Positions 13,005 to 21,310 of a stretch of DNA of 35,169 nt are shown piece after piece (positions within the stretch are counted from its first letter, which is position 1; each line of letters opens with the position of its first letter). This stretch comes from a virus. Location: positions 1 through 35,169 of IMG/VR virus record IMGVR_UViG_3300036852_000222; one strand, 5' to 3'. The notes under the pieces are model-generated. The model did no database searches and was not told the DNA's origin. It saw only the letters and a program-made list of their open reading frames with translations. Position numbers and translations under genes: made by a program.

Positions 13005-13679
13005 TCACGCCGTCACGTAGGTCATCACCGCGTCGCTCATCTGCGTCCGCCCGGCGGCCGTGTCCGGGTGGATGCCCTCGCCGTCGTTCGTCAGGACGCC
13101 CGAGACCACGCCCGGCTCCGGGGTATTGTGAAGCGACTCGTAGACGAGCGCCGGCCCGCGCACGTCGGGGTGGGCCGCGCCGTACGTCGTGCACTCGGTG
13201 GCGATCAGGGCGTTGATGGTGTCGATGTTGTGGTCGGATGCGGGAGCCCACCGCAGCGGACCACTCAGCCACTGCTCGCCGAACATCCACATGCCGACGA
13301 GAAGAATCTGGGCATTCGGGCACTCGGCACGGATGCCGTAGAGAATGCTCGCGACCGCGGCGGCAATCACACTGCCCGCCGTGGCAACCCGGATGTCGTT
13401 GAGGCCAATCGTGATGGCGACGACGTCCGGGTTGTAGATGCCGACGCGGTTGTGGACCTGGTGAGCCATCTCGACGGCCGTGTAGCCGGCCTGGGCCGTG
13501 TTGGTAACGGTGATAGAACCTCCGACAAGCGTCTCGATGCGCGCCTTGAGATCGGCGTCCCAGCCAACCGGGGGCGTGATGATGCTGTCGCCCGTGAAGA
13601 CCCAATGCTGGCCGGCGGCGGCGACAATCGGCGCGCCCGCTCCCGGAGTCCATGGCCATGGCCTGCCAGGACTGCACAT
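13005..13679 (-). CDS. SGNH/GDSL-family esterase, probable tail enzyme
   Basis: A 224-residue hydrolase. FTGDSI carries the catalytic Ser32; TAQAGYTA gives the oxyanion Gly; IGLND gives the block III Asn94; GIHPD gives the catalytic His204. Three residues before this His is E201 instead of the usual Asp (the D of a DxxH pair). This family removes acyl or acetyl groups from polysaccharides. Next to two fibre genes, it is likely a tail enzyme that deacetylates host surface glycans. The N-terminus (first ~25 residues, Pro/Gly-rich) may be an anchor. Confidence 0.75.
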   Translation of the reverse strand: MCSPGRPWPWTPGAGAPIVAAAGQHWVFTGDSIITPPVGWDADLKARIETLVGGSITVTNTAQAGYTAVEMAHQVHNRVGIYNPDVVAITIGLNDIRVATAGSVIAAAVASILYGIRAECPNAQILLVGMWMFGEQWLSGPLRWAPASDHNIDTINALIATECTTYGAAHPDVRGPALVYESLHNTPEPGVVSGVLTNDGEGIHPDTAAGRTQMSDAVMTYVTA

Positions 13680-13680
13680 G

Positions 13681-14775
13681 TCACGGCTCCACGTAGCGGA
13701 ACCGCGGCTCCACCCAGTTGGTGCCGTCGAAGCGGATCGTCAGCCGCTCAGCGGTCGTCGGGCTGGCCGCGAACGTGAGCAGGGTTCCCGCCCCAGCCCC
13801 GCCGTTGATGATGGCGTTCGTGAACGCGGCGCCGTCCTGGCGCACGATGTCCACCTCCATACCGGTCGGCACGCTAGTAGTTCCGACGGTCGTATTGCGA
13901 TTCGCGGTCAGCGGGATGATTCGGTTGTACTGAGACGCCTTGTCCGTGCCGGGTTGGACCGTCTGGTCGGCATTCGCGAGTCCAGTGCCGCGGTTGAGCG
14001 CGGTGTACTCCTCACCGCTGCACTTCCAGCTCGCGACGTTCTCCGGGTTGAACGAATACCGCTTCCCGTTGGTCATGTCCCAACGCTCGGCAACCTTGCC
14101 CGGGAAGGTCGTCAGGTTCGCCGGGACGCCGGTCGGCTTGCCTTGCCCGCCGTGCAGGCCCACCCATGCAGTCGTGTCGGCGAGGGCCTTGTACCCAAGG
14201 CCAGCCCCCATCCAGAAGCCGTTCGACCCGGGCGAGAGCTGGGATTGCCCGTCGATGACGGCACCGAACTGCCCGCAGATGGTGGCGCTCGGACCGCTCA
14301 GGATGATGAAGATCTGCTGGAGGCCGATCTTGGAGTACGTCCCGTCGGTGCCGAGTACCTGCGAGAAGTCAGAGCCGACCTTGTGAAAGTTGAGCGACGT
14401 GACGCCGACATTGATGGCGCCGGCCGTGAACAGCCGAAACGTCGCGTAGCGGTTGTCTCGGCCGTCGTATGCGACGACTGTCGTCCCGAGTGCCACCTGA
14501 CCGTTGCTACCGGCGGCGAAGTCCGCGCGCCTGGTCCAGGCCCCGCCGTGGTTGACGGTGTAGATACCACACTGGGAGAGGGTGGTCTGGTAGGGAAGGA
14601 GCGCGTCGTCGCCGTCGTTCGTGGCGAGGCCATCGAGCGTCGTGGAGCCGCTGAGGCTGGCGACGTTGGCGGTCGCGATGAGACGTACGATGCGCAGTGA
14701 GGACGGCGCGCCCTCGTTGAAGTCGCACGTCCCGGAGCCCCCTTCGATGGGCGGGTCGTTGATGTACTCGCTCAC
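13681..14775 (-). CDS. Tail fibre/receptor-binding protein with MSEYINDPP start
   Basis: A 364-residue, beta-rich protein. After MSEYINDPP comes a fibre-type domain (ASLSGSTTLDGLATNDGDDAL... with SQCGIYTVNHGGAWTRRADF), as in many phage fibre repeats, then a Gly/Thr-rich C-terminal part ending FRYVEP. GTG 14775 overlaps the upstream stop (GTGA). The first nine residues are shared with the gene at 15101-16060, suggesting a common attachment point on the tail. It lies directly before the esterase. Confidence 0.7.
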   Translation of the reverse strand: MSEYINDPPIEGGSGTCDFNEGAPSSLRIVRLIATANVASLSGSTTLDGLATNDGDDALLPYQTTLSQCGIYTVNHGGAWTRRADFAAGSNGQVALGTTVVAYDGRDNRYATFRLFTAGAINVGVTSLNFHKVGSDFSQVLGTDGTYSKIGLQQIFIILSGPSATICGQFGAVIDGQSQLSPGSNGFWMGAGLGYKALADTTAWVGLHGGQGKPTGVPANLTTFPGKVAERWDMTNGKRYSFNPENVASWKCSGEEYTALNRGTGLANADQTVQPGTDKASQYNRIIPLTANRNTTVGTTSVPTGMEVDIVRQDGAAFTNAIINGGAGAGTLLTFAASPTTAERLTIRFDGTNWVEPRFRYVEP

Positions 14776-15113
14776 GTCGCCTCGCGCGGCGCAGGAGCCT
14801 GCTTACGAAGCTTCACAACCAGCTCGGCCGCGACACGCCCGAACTTCGGATGACCGACGGCGCTCACCGTCGAGATGAGCAGTTCCACCTGCAACTTCGG
14901 AAGCTTGTACTTCTCCTCCTTGCGAGAGAGCTTGTCGATCGGGAAGTCCGCGCCGCGCGTCCGCTCCAAGTCGGTGAGCTTGAGCGTGTTCTCCATCGCC
15001 AGGCGAGCCGTCATGCCTTCCTCACCGCCCGACCAGTGAGACTGATCGAGCATGACCTTGGCCACGGCCCGGTCGTACTCTGAGAGCATCAGGATGCGGG
15101 TCACGTTAGCCAT
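14772..15113 (-). CDS. Hypothetical protein between the two fibre genes
   Basis: A 113-residue, basic, helical protein (MANVTRILMLSEYDRAVAKVML..., KYKLPKLQVELLISTVSAVG). It overlaps the upstream fibre gene by 13 bases and its stop overlaps the next fibre start (GTGA). A chaperone or linker for the fibres is possible from position only. Confidence 0.55.
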   Translation of the reverse strand: MANVTRILMLSEYDRAVAKVMLDQSHWSGGEEGMTARLAMENTLKLTDLERTRGADFPIDKLSRKEEKYKLPKLQVELLISTVSAVGHPKFGRVAAELVVKLRKQAPAPREAT

Positions 15114-16060
15114 CCGTAGGCGCGCATGGCGTCGTGGACTACCTTCGTTTTCCGCGCGAGCTGATAGAGGTTATTGCGGATGGCGGCGGCGTCGCTGGCG
15201 TAGACCGTGAGACTGGAGTAGTCGGCGATGGTGTCGTCGGTGCCGCCAGCTGTGACGTTGTTGGTGAGGTTCGCGCCGCTCGTTTGCTGGACGACGGCCG
15301 TCACGCCGAACATTCCGATCTTGGCGTCCCCAGTGAACTCCATGCGGGTCGTGTTGTTCGAGACGAGCACCATGCCGTTGTTGTTGCTGGTACCGATGCC
15401 GAGCGTGGTCGCCCCGGTGCCGGTGTCCACCGTGCGCAGGATGTCCTGCCGCGTTCCCGATCCGGCCCGGTTGAGAAGCAGCGCAGTCTGACCGGAGCCG
15501 TAGGGAATGCCGACGGCGGCACTGCTGCCGGGGTTGGCGACCATGAGCTGGACGCCGCCGATAGGAGTTGAAAAGAACACGTGCTTGTCGCCGTAGTATT
15601 CGTTCTGACCGCCAACCGAGACGCGGATGGCGCCGCCCACGGTAGCGCCCTTCGTGAACATCATACCGGGGTGGTCGCTCCCGGTCTGGTTCAGCCGGAG
15701 CTGCCCGGCGGTCGCGGATGGCGGCGACATCGACGAGGCGCCCGACAACGTCAGCACCGGACCCGTCGTCGACGTGCTGGTGATGCTGCTGACCCCGGAG
15801 CCCGAGAGGACCATATTGCCGGCAGCCTCGTCGAAGTAGTTGTTCGCGTTGCCGAGCCGAATCTGTCCCTTCGTCGCGTGCGACGTCGAGGAGAGGGTCA
15901 GGGTCTCGGAAGCAGCAGCGCCTCCGATCACGGTCTGCCCACCCGCGACGCCCACGGATAGGTTCGCCGTGAGCGCGCCCGCGGAGAGCGTCAGTCCCGT
16001 GGAGACGGTGCTGATGCCGCCGCCCGACGACGACGGCGGGTCGTTTACGTACTCGCTCAC
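15101..16060 (-). CDS. Tail fibre-like protein with MSEYVNDPP start
   Basis: A ~319-residue protein rich in Gly, Ser, Thr and Ala with alternating beta-strand repeats (LTLSAGALTANLSVG, ETLTLSSTSHATKGQIRLG). It ends in a helical segment with AAIRNNLYQLARKTKVVHDAMRA-type residues. GTG 16060 was chosen because it gives the MSEYVNDPP start and overlaps the upstream stop (GTGA); the frame runs 15 codons further upstream. Probably a fibre or head-fibre shaft with a shared N-terminal dock. Confidence 0.65.
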   Translation of the reverse strand: MSEYVNDPPSSSGGGISTVSTGLTLSAGALTANLSVGVAGGQTVIGGAAASETLTLSSTSHATKGQIRLGNANNYFDEAAGNMVLSGSGVSSITSTSTTGPVLTLSGASSMSPPSATAGQLRLNQTGSDHPGMMFTKGATVGGAIRVSVGGQNEYYGDKHVFFSTPIGGVQLMVANPGSSAAVGIPYGSGQTALLLNRAGSGTRQDILRTVDTGTGATTLGIGTSNNNGMVLVSNNTTRMEFTGDAKIGMFGVTAVVQQTSGANLTNNVTAGGTDDTIADYSSLTVYASDAAAIRNNLYQLARKTKVVHDAMRAYGWLT

Positions 16061-16470
16061 GAGCCGGGGTTCCTGTCGCGGATGGCCCAGATTTCCCAGC
16101 GCCATACAGTGAGGACGTTCGCGCTGTTCTGGTACGTGATCTTGACGTGCCCGCCGCGGGTCAGCATGTCGTAGGTGGTTTGCCCATCGGCCGTGAGGTA
16201 GGTCGACGTGGCCACCGTGTCGAAGTTGGTCCCCCGGTCCAATGACGTCGCCCGCACCACGCCGCTGGCCGCGCTGTCATGCGAGGAGATCATGGAGAAC
16301 TGGAGTCGGTTCCACGGGAGGCCCTGCGGATAGGCCATCCCGAGCGGCGTGGTCACGTCCGCGGTGTTGATGATGGTGATGGTCGCCCCGCTGCCGGGAG
16401 GTCCCGCAATACCGGGGGCGGCAACGAGGGCTCCCCTGCCTACGAGGATTCTGTCGTCGTGTCCGCTCAT
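16057..16470 (-). CDS. Hypothetical beta-rich virion-region protein
   Basis: A 137-residue protein with strand-like stretches (ATITIINTADVTTPLG, HVKITYQNSANVLTVWRWEIWAI). ATG 16470 overlaps the upstream stop (ATGA) and its stop overlaps the fibre start. It may be a small tail or fibre component. No family recognised. Confidence 0.55.
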   Translation of the reverse strand: MSGHDDRILVGRGALVAAPGIAGPPGSGATITIINTADVTTPLGMAYPQGLPWNRLQFSMISSHDSAASGVVRATSLDRGTNFDTVATSTYLTADGQTTYDMLTRGGHVKITYQNSANVLTVWRWEIWAIRDRNPGS

Positions 16471-18383
16471 GGCCGCGTCTCCTGTTCCTGTTTCTTGCGC
16501 CGCTTGCGCTCCACCGCCGAGAGGATGGCGTCGGGCAACCCGACCCTGCCCCCCGTCATCTTGCCGGCCGCCTTGGCGACCGGAAGCGTGATCCGAACCT
16601 GGTTCGCGAGTGGGTTCTCACCCATCGCACCGAGCGCTTCGCCAGCCACGAACCCACGGGGGCCGCCTACCGACAGTCCGAGCATACCAAGTAGGTGCCG
16701 CATCCAACCCGCCCTGGCGATGGTCCGTTCGAACGGCTGGGAGGTCTGCGGGTCTCCACGGCGGATCCGCTCCTGGGCCTTCTTAGCCCGAATCTTGGTC
16801 ATCTCGCCCTGGTACTCAGGCCCCAGCTCGGAGGTCTTGTCGGTGAGCCCCGCCACGGTCTCGTCCCCGACTCGCATGAGCCGCTGCTCGGCCGTCTTGC
16901 GGGCCGCCGCCGTGCGCTCGACCTCTGGCCGGCGCTTACCGTAGAGGACGTCGTTGGCCTGTGTCGCCCGGGACATCCCCTCCCGGTACGAGCGGTTCAT
17001 GTCGGCCACCGCCCGCCCGCCGGGAACGGTCTTCTGGCCGGCGGCGATGTCCTTGTCGATGTCCGACAGGATGATGGACAATACTCGACCGGCCGCGGGG
17101 TCGGATTCTGCGAACGCCCGCGCCGAGGCCAGCTTGCGAATCTTGAGGAGGTCTTCGCCGCTGACAACGGCCGCCCCACCGGGGCCGGTCAAGAGGCCTC
17201 GGATCTGCTGGATGGCCCGGTGAGTGCCGGTGGGGTCCGCTACCATCTCCCCCGGCTGCCCGCGGCGTACTGTGATCTCGTCCTCCAGGCGGTCGAGGCC
17301 GGTGTGGGCGTTCTGCATGAGGAACGGCCGCTTGGAGTTCTGCGAGAGCACCTGGTCCAGGTCGGAGGCATACTGCCGGCGGGTCGCCTTGACCCCCTCG
17401 GACGTGGTCCGGTGCATGCGCTCCTCGGCGCCCGCCGCGAGCTGCTCGGTGCCCGCCCGGCCCTCAGCCAGGCCCTTCATCTCCGCCGACTCGTAGAGCC
17501 CGCCCTTGACTGGCTCCCCGAACATCCGGGTCTTACCGCCAGCGGCCTCGATGTCGCGCAGGGTCCGCCCGGACTCCGTGCGAGGGTCCCGGATGGCCAC
17601 CGCCTTGCCGCGCCCCCCCCCGCCGATGCCGCCGGCCGTGACCGCGAGACCGAGCCCCAGCGGGTCCGTGGCGGCCTCCTCCGCCGCGCTGGCGCGGTCA
17701 CCGGCGCTCTCCGCGTGCGCGGCGGCCAGGATGGGGGCGGTGACCTCGTAGCCGGCGCCCGCCGCCAGCGCGCCGCGCCCCATGCCGGAGACGATTCCGG
17801 ATCCGGTGCCCATGGCCCTCGTCGCGGCGCCGATGCCCTTGCGCATCAGGGACGCCGGACCGGATGGAAGAAGTGTGCCAACGATGTTCCCGCCGGTGCG
17901 AAAACGGGCTTCCCGTTCCATTTCGTCGGGGTCGAGCGTCAGATCTCGATGGAGAACGCTGTTCGGACGCTGCTCGGACAGTTTTCGGTTGGCGGCGTCC
18001 GCCAGGCGCTGACCGTAGCCGAGGGAGGTCACATCGTCGACGCCGCGGGCCAGCTGGCTCGCGCGTTCCGGGGTCATCTCCCCCGGGGAGGTGATGGCCT
18101 CGCCAATGGCGCCAAGCCCGGTGCCGATGGTCTCAATGCCCTCGCCGAGCCGGTCCATGATGCCGCGACGCTTGGCAACGACCTCGGGAGGAGCCTCGCC
18201 GATGGGGCTGACGGTCGACTTGAACCCGGACATCTCGCCAGGGCGAAGGCCCTGGGCCGAGGCGGGGGCACGGTCCTTCAGCTCGCCAATCTTGGCCTTG
18301 ATCTGGGCGTGGCTGTAGCCGTGCGCGCCGTCCGGCTCGTTGAGGGCGTCGTGGAGCCGCTGGAGCTTCTCCTCGTCAGTCAC
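16467..18383 (-). CDS. Large internal/ejection-type virion protein
   Basis: A 638-residue, mostly helical, Ala/Gly/Arg-rich protein. It has hydrophobic, glycine-rich stretches around residues 175-235 and 245-260 (for example GLGLAVTAGGIGGGG) and long charged helices after them. Podoviral ejection proteins combine helices with membrane-active segments and are encoded after the tail genes, as here. GTG 18383 overlaps the upstream gene by 8 bases. The family cannot be named from the sequence alone. Confidence 0.55.
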   Translation of the reverse strand: MTDEEKLQRLHDALNEPDGAHGYSHAQIKAKIGELKDRAPASAQGLRPGEMSGFKSTVSPIGEAPPEVVAKRRGIMDRLGEGIETIGTGLGAIGEAITSPGEMTPERASQLARGVDDVTSLGYGQRLADAANRKLSEQRPNSVLHRDLTLDPDEMEREARFRTGGNIVGTLLPSGPASLMRKGIGAATRAMGTGSGIVSGMGRGALAAGAGYEVTAPILAAAHAESAGDRASAAEEAATDPLGLGLAVTAGGIGGGGRGKAVAIRDPRTESGRTLRDIEAAGGKTRMFGEPVKGGLYESAEMKGLAEGRAGTEQLAAGAEERMHRTTSEGVKATRRQYASDLDQVLSQNSKRPFLMQNAHTGLDRLEDEITVRRGQPGEMVADPTGTHRAIQQIRGLLTGPGGAAVVSGEDLLKIRKLASARAFAESDPAAGRVLSIILSDIDKDIAAGQKTVPGGRAVADMNRSYREGMSRATQANDVLYGKRRPEVERTAAARKTAEQRLMRVGDETVAGLTDKTSELGPEYQGEMTKIRAKKAQERIRRGDPQTSQPFERTIARAGWMRHLLGMLGLSVGGPRGFVAGEALGAMGENPLANQVRITLPVAKAAGKMTGGRVGLPDAILSAVERKRRKKQEQETRP

Positions 18384-20118
18384 TCATTGCCTCATCGAGG
18401 GCCTTGGACTTCCCCTTGCCTCGGGCGGCGGCCTCAGGCGGTCCCCGGCGCTTGTAGGGGCGGCCAGAGGAGCCAAGCTGGATCGGCTCGGCATCCGGGT
18501 ACAGCGGCGCGGCCTCGTACCCGAACTCCCGCAGCGTGCCGAGCACCTTCGCATTCAGGTTCCCACCATAGGCGTCGTACCCCGCGCCAGGGCCAAACCG
18601 CCCCACGGCCGAGCGGTAGTGCTGAGCGGCCTTCGTCTGCTGCTCCTCGTACGCGCTCTTGGCCGCTTCGCGCAGCACGGCCAGGTCCCGCGGGCCGTAG
18701 CCGCCCGTCTTGCGCTTCTGGAGCCAGGTCTGAGCATCACCGACGATGCCCGAGAGGTGGTCCAGGAGGTACTTCTGGGCCTGGCCGGTGACCACGCCGC
18801 CGCGGAAGAACCCGACCAGGCCCTCGGCGCCCTCCCGCTGCATCATGGCGTTGTTGCTACTGAGGTTCGCGTAGGCGGTCGCCAGGCGCTTGCTCGACTT
18901 CGAGTCGAGAGGAAGGGTGGCGACCTTGGCCTCCCAGTCCGAGAAATCCTTGCGCAGCTCGGAGAGATCGGCCCGGGTTCCTGCGGCCTGCTTCTCGCGG
19001 AGTCCTTCGAGCTGGATGTTGAGGCCAGGCTTCGGAACCTTGGCCCGCTCCAGTGCCGCCTCGTCCCGCAGGAGGCCCTCGCCGTGCCTGAACTCCTGCT
19101 CCTGGATGCCCAGGCGCTCCTTGTTAAACTGGACCACGGCCGCCTTCGGGTCGAGGCCGCCCGCCAGAATGCCGGCGTGGGCGTTCTGGAACGCGCGCTG
19201 GTCCTGCTCGGTGCGCACCTGGGGCCCCACGGAGGCCACGAACTCGTCAGCCGCGGTCTGCCGGGCCTGGGTGCGGAGGGCCTTGACGTCGATTTCACGG
19301 TCTGGCTGGCCCGGGGAGGTGAGGTAGGCGGGCGCCGCGCGCCGGGCCTCGCTCGCCTCGCGCCCGTAGGTCTGCATCTCGCCCGGGAAGGCCTTCTGTC
19401 GCTGGTCGTATCCCTGCATGGCCAGGGCGTGGGCCTCGGCGTCCGCCCCGTGCTGCTCCTCGGCGATCATGTCGGAGGTTCGCTGCTGGCGGTCGGCCTG
19501 AGCCCGGCGCTCGAAGTCGGCCCGCATGGCCTCCTGCCGCATACGCTCCTCCTCGGTCTCCTGCATCTCCATCTCGCTCGCTCCCGGGCGGGCGCCGACG
19601 AAGGCCTCCTCCGTGGTCGGGATGGGGCCGATCATGGCCCCTGGTGCCGGCTCCACGCGCGACTGCATGCCGCGACGACGGGCGGCGATCTCGGGTGGGA
19701 GTCCCTGGAGCGCGGCGGGCGCCACGGTGGTCTGGGGCTTGGGGGGCAGGTTGGGCTCGCCCATCCGGATGCCCATGGTGCCGGTGCGGTCGTGGGTGTC
19801 GGGGTCGAACACCGAAGTCCCGCCGGCCACCATCCGGGCGCCCTCGGTGTCCCCCTTGGCCAGCCGCTCCCGGATCTCCTTCTCCGCCCCGGCCCGCCGG
19901 GCCTCATCCTGCATCTGAAACTGGGCCTTGTCGCGCTTCTCCAGCCTCTCCTGGGCCCGGTTCTGGTAATCGACCTCCATCTTGCGCTGCGCGAGCAGGC
20001 GCTCCTGCTTCAAGCGCTCCTGCTTCGCACGCAGCACCTCGGTCAGGGCGTCGCCCATCGCCGACATCCCCGGCGTAAGGTCGATGGTGTTCGGCAGGTT
20101 GTAATCCAGGTAAGCCAT
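18376..20118 (-). CDS. Large helical virion protein, probable ejection protein
   Basis: A 580-residue, highly charged, helix-rich protein. The first ~110 residues form a likely coiled coil (VLRAKQERLKQERLLAQRKMEVDYQNRAQERLEKRDK region), with more Glu/Gln/Ala helices throughout. No hydrophobic membrane segment is obvious. The start MAYLDYNLPNTIDLTPGMS resembles short N-terminal anchors of tail-associated proteins. It lies within the block of four ejection-type genes (16467-21285). Confidence 0.55.
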   Translation of the reverse strand: MAYLDYNLPNTIDLTPGMSAMGDALTEVLRAKQERLKQERLLAQRKMEVDYQNRAQERLEKRDKAQFQMQDEARRAGAEKEIRERLAKGDTEGARMVAGGTSVFDPDTHDRTGTMGIRMGEPNLPPKPQTTVAPAALQGLPPEIAARRRGMQSRVEPAPGAMIGPIPTTEEAFVGARPGASEMEMQETEEERMRQEAMRADFERRAQADRQQRTSDMIAEEQHGADAEAHALAMQGYDQRQKAFPGEMQTYGREASEARRAAPAYLTSPGQPDREIDVKALRTQARQTAADEFVASVGPQVRTEQDQRAFQNAHAGILAGGLDPKAAVVQFNKERLGIQEQEFRHGEGLLRDEAALERAKVPKPGLNIQLEGLREKQAAGTRADLSELRKDFSDWEAKVATLPLDSKSSKRLATAYANLSSNNAMMQREGAEGLVGFFRGGVVTGQAQKYLLDHLSGIVGDAQTWLQKRKTGGYGPRDLAVLREAAKSAYEEQQTKAAQHYRSAVGRFGPGAGYDAYGGNLNAKVLGTLREFGYEAAPLYPDAEPIQLGSSGRPYKRRGPPEAAARGKGKSKALDEAMSD

Positions 20119-20122
20119 GGTC

Positions 20123-20959
20123 TTACAGCGCCGCCGCCTTGACGCCGATGCTGGCCCCTTGCATGAGGGTGTTCACGACCGATTGAATCTCCGCCGCCGA
20201 CATCCCGGAGGCCTTGAGGTTCGCCTCGATGCTCGCCATCGTGGCCGCGTCGTAGCCGTGCTGGATGTTGCCGTAGAACCCGCCCACCTGCCCCGCCTTA
20301 CCGCCGGCCAAACGGATCGCGTCGTCCACCGCCTTCTGGACCCGCGAATCCGTGAGCCCCTGGGCTCCCGACGCAGCCCCGAAGCCGGCACCCATGCGCC
20401 CCAGGCGCTCACGGTCGGCCTCGGCCGCCATCTGCGCCATGTCCCGGGCCTGCTGACCCCGAAGGCTCTCAGTGCCGCGCGCGATGCGGTTGATGGCGTA
20501 GGAGCTGTTGAACCCGCCCCGGGCTGCGGTGGCGTTGTTGACCTCGCGCACCATCTCCTTCTGGGCGTTGTCGTAGTACGGGTTGAGCGCGCCCACGCCC
20601 TGCTTGTACAGCTCCTCGCCGTAGCCCGGCGTCTCGGTGAGGCCCTTGCCGTAAGTCTTGTACCAGTCCTCGCCGGTTCCGGGGCCCGATAGGACGCCCT
20701 CCCTGCCCTTCGGGGGAGCGCCCGTGTTGACGCCCGGCGCGCCGCCGCCCGCCGCCGGCCCGGAGGCCGGGGGGGAGCCCCAGGTCGGCCCCGGGGGCTT
20801 GATGCCACCTGCCGCGCTCACCGCCGCGGATGGATCGCCCGATGGCGGGCCGCCACGCCAGGATCCACCCCGCGGCGGTTGGCCCATGGGGTTCACGCGG
20901 CCGGCCGCGCCCGCCGCCGAGCCGAGATTGGTGATCGTACCGTAGAAGGGGTTCATCAC
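20123..20959 (-). CDS. Pro/Gly-rich N-terminal, helical C-terminal virion protein
   Basis: A 278-residue protein. The first ~100 residues are a Pro/Gly/Ala-rich, probably disordered arm. The C-terminal part is helical with YKTYGKGLTETPGYGEELYKQG and RQQARD-type segments (ARGTESLRGQQARDMAQMAAEAD). GTG 20959 overlaps the previous stop, and ATG 20956 is also available. Fits a minor ejection-type protein from context. Confidence 0.5.
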   Translation of the reverse strand: MMNPFYGTITNLGSAAGAAGRVNPMGQPPRGGSWRGGPPSGDPSAAVSAAGGIKPPGPTWGSPPASGPAAGGGAPGVNTGAPPKGREGVLSGPGTGEDWYKTYGKGLTETPGYGEELYKQGVGALNPYYDNAQKEMVREVNNATAARGGFNSSYAINRIARGTESLRGQQARDMAQMAAEADRERLGRMGAGFGAASGAQGLTDSRVQKAVDDAIRLAGGKAGQVGGFYGNIQHGYDAATMASIEANLKASGMSAAEIQSVVNTLMQGASIGVKAAAL

Positions 20960-21285
20960 TTCCTCAGCCTATCGGGCGAGCCGTAAGCGGCGTTGTACAT
21001 GTCCTGCGCCGGTCCGTAGTAGGCCTCGGCCTGGGCGAGCCCCTGGAGCTGCGTCTGCTTCGACTTCTCGGCGAGCGCCTGGGCTTGCCTCGCGGCCTCC
21101 TGGTAGCCGGCCTTCTGCTTGTCGAACCCGGAGGTGTACCAGTCGTACGCCCCGGAGGCCGGGGAATAGAGGCCACCCGTGAACAGGTCGGCGGCGCCAT
21201 GCTTGAGCGCACCACTGAAGTCACCCTTGGCGAGGTCGTGGGCCTCATGTAGCCCGGGAATGTAGTCCGTCCACCCGAAATCCAT
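20956..21285 (-). CDS. Small virion-region protein
   Basis: A 109-residue protein with an N-terminal globular-looking part (MDFGWTDYIPGLHEAHDLAKGDF) and a Lys/Gln/Ala helix. A strong GAGGAGGAG precedes ATG 21285. It is the first gene of the ejection-type block and follows the gp10-like gene. Function unknown. Confidence 0.6.
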   Translation of the reverse strand: MDFGWTDYIPGLHEAHDLAKGDFSGALKHGAADLFTGGLYSPASGAYDWYTSGFDKQKAGYQEAARQAQALAEKSKQTQLQGLAQAEAYYGPAQDMYNAAYGSPDRLRK

Positions 21286-21310
21286 GGTGCTCTCCTCCTC
21301 GGGATTCTAC

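Noticed and set aside
18340-20142. 600-codon plus-strand frame opposite the ejection-type protein
   Set aside because: Leu/Gly/Arg/His-rich shadow frame; the minus-strand frame has natural composition and coupled neighbours.
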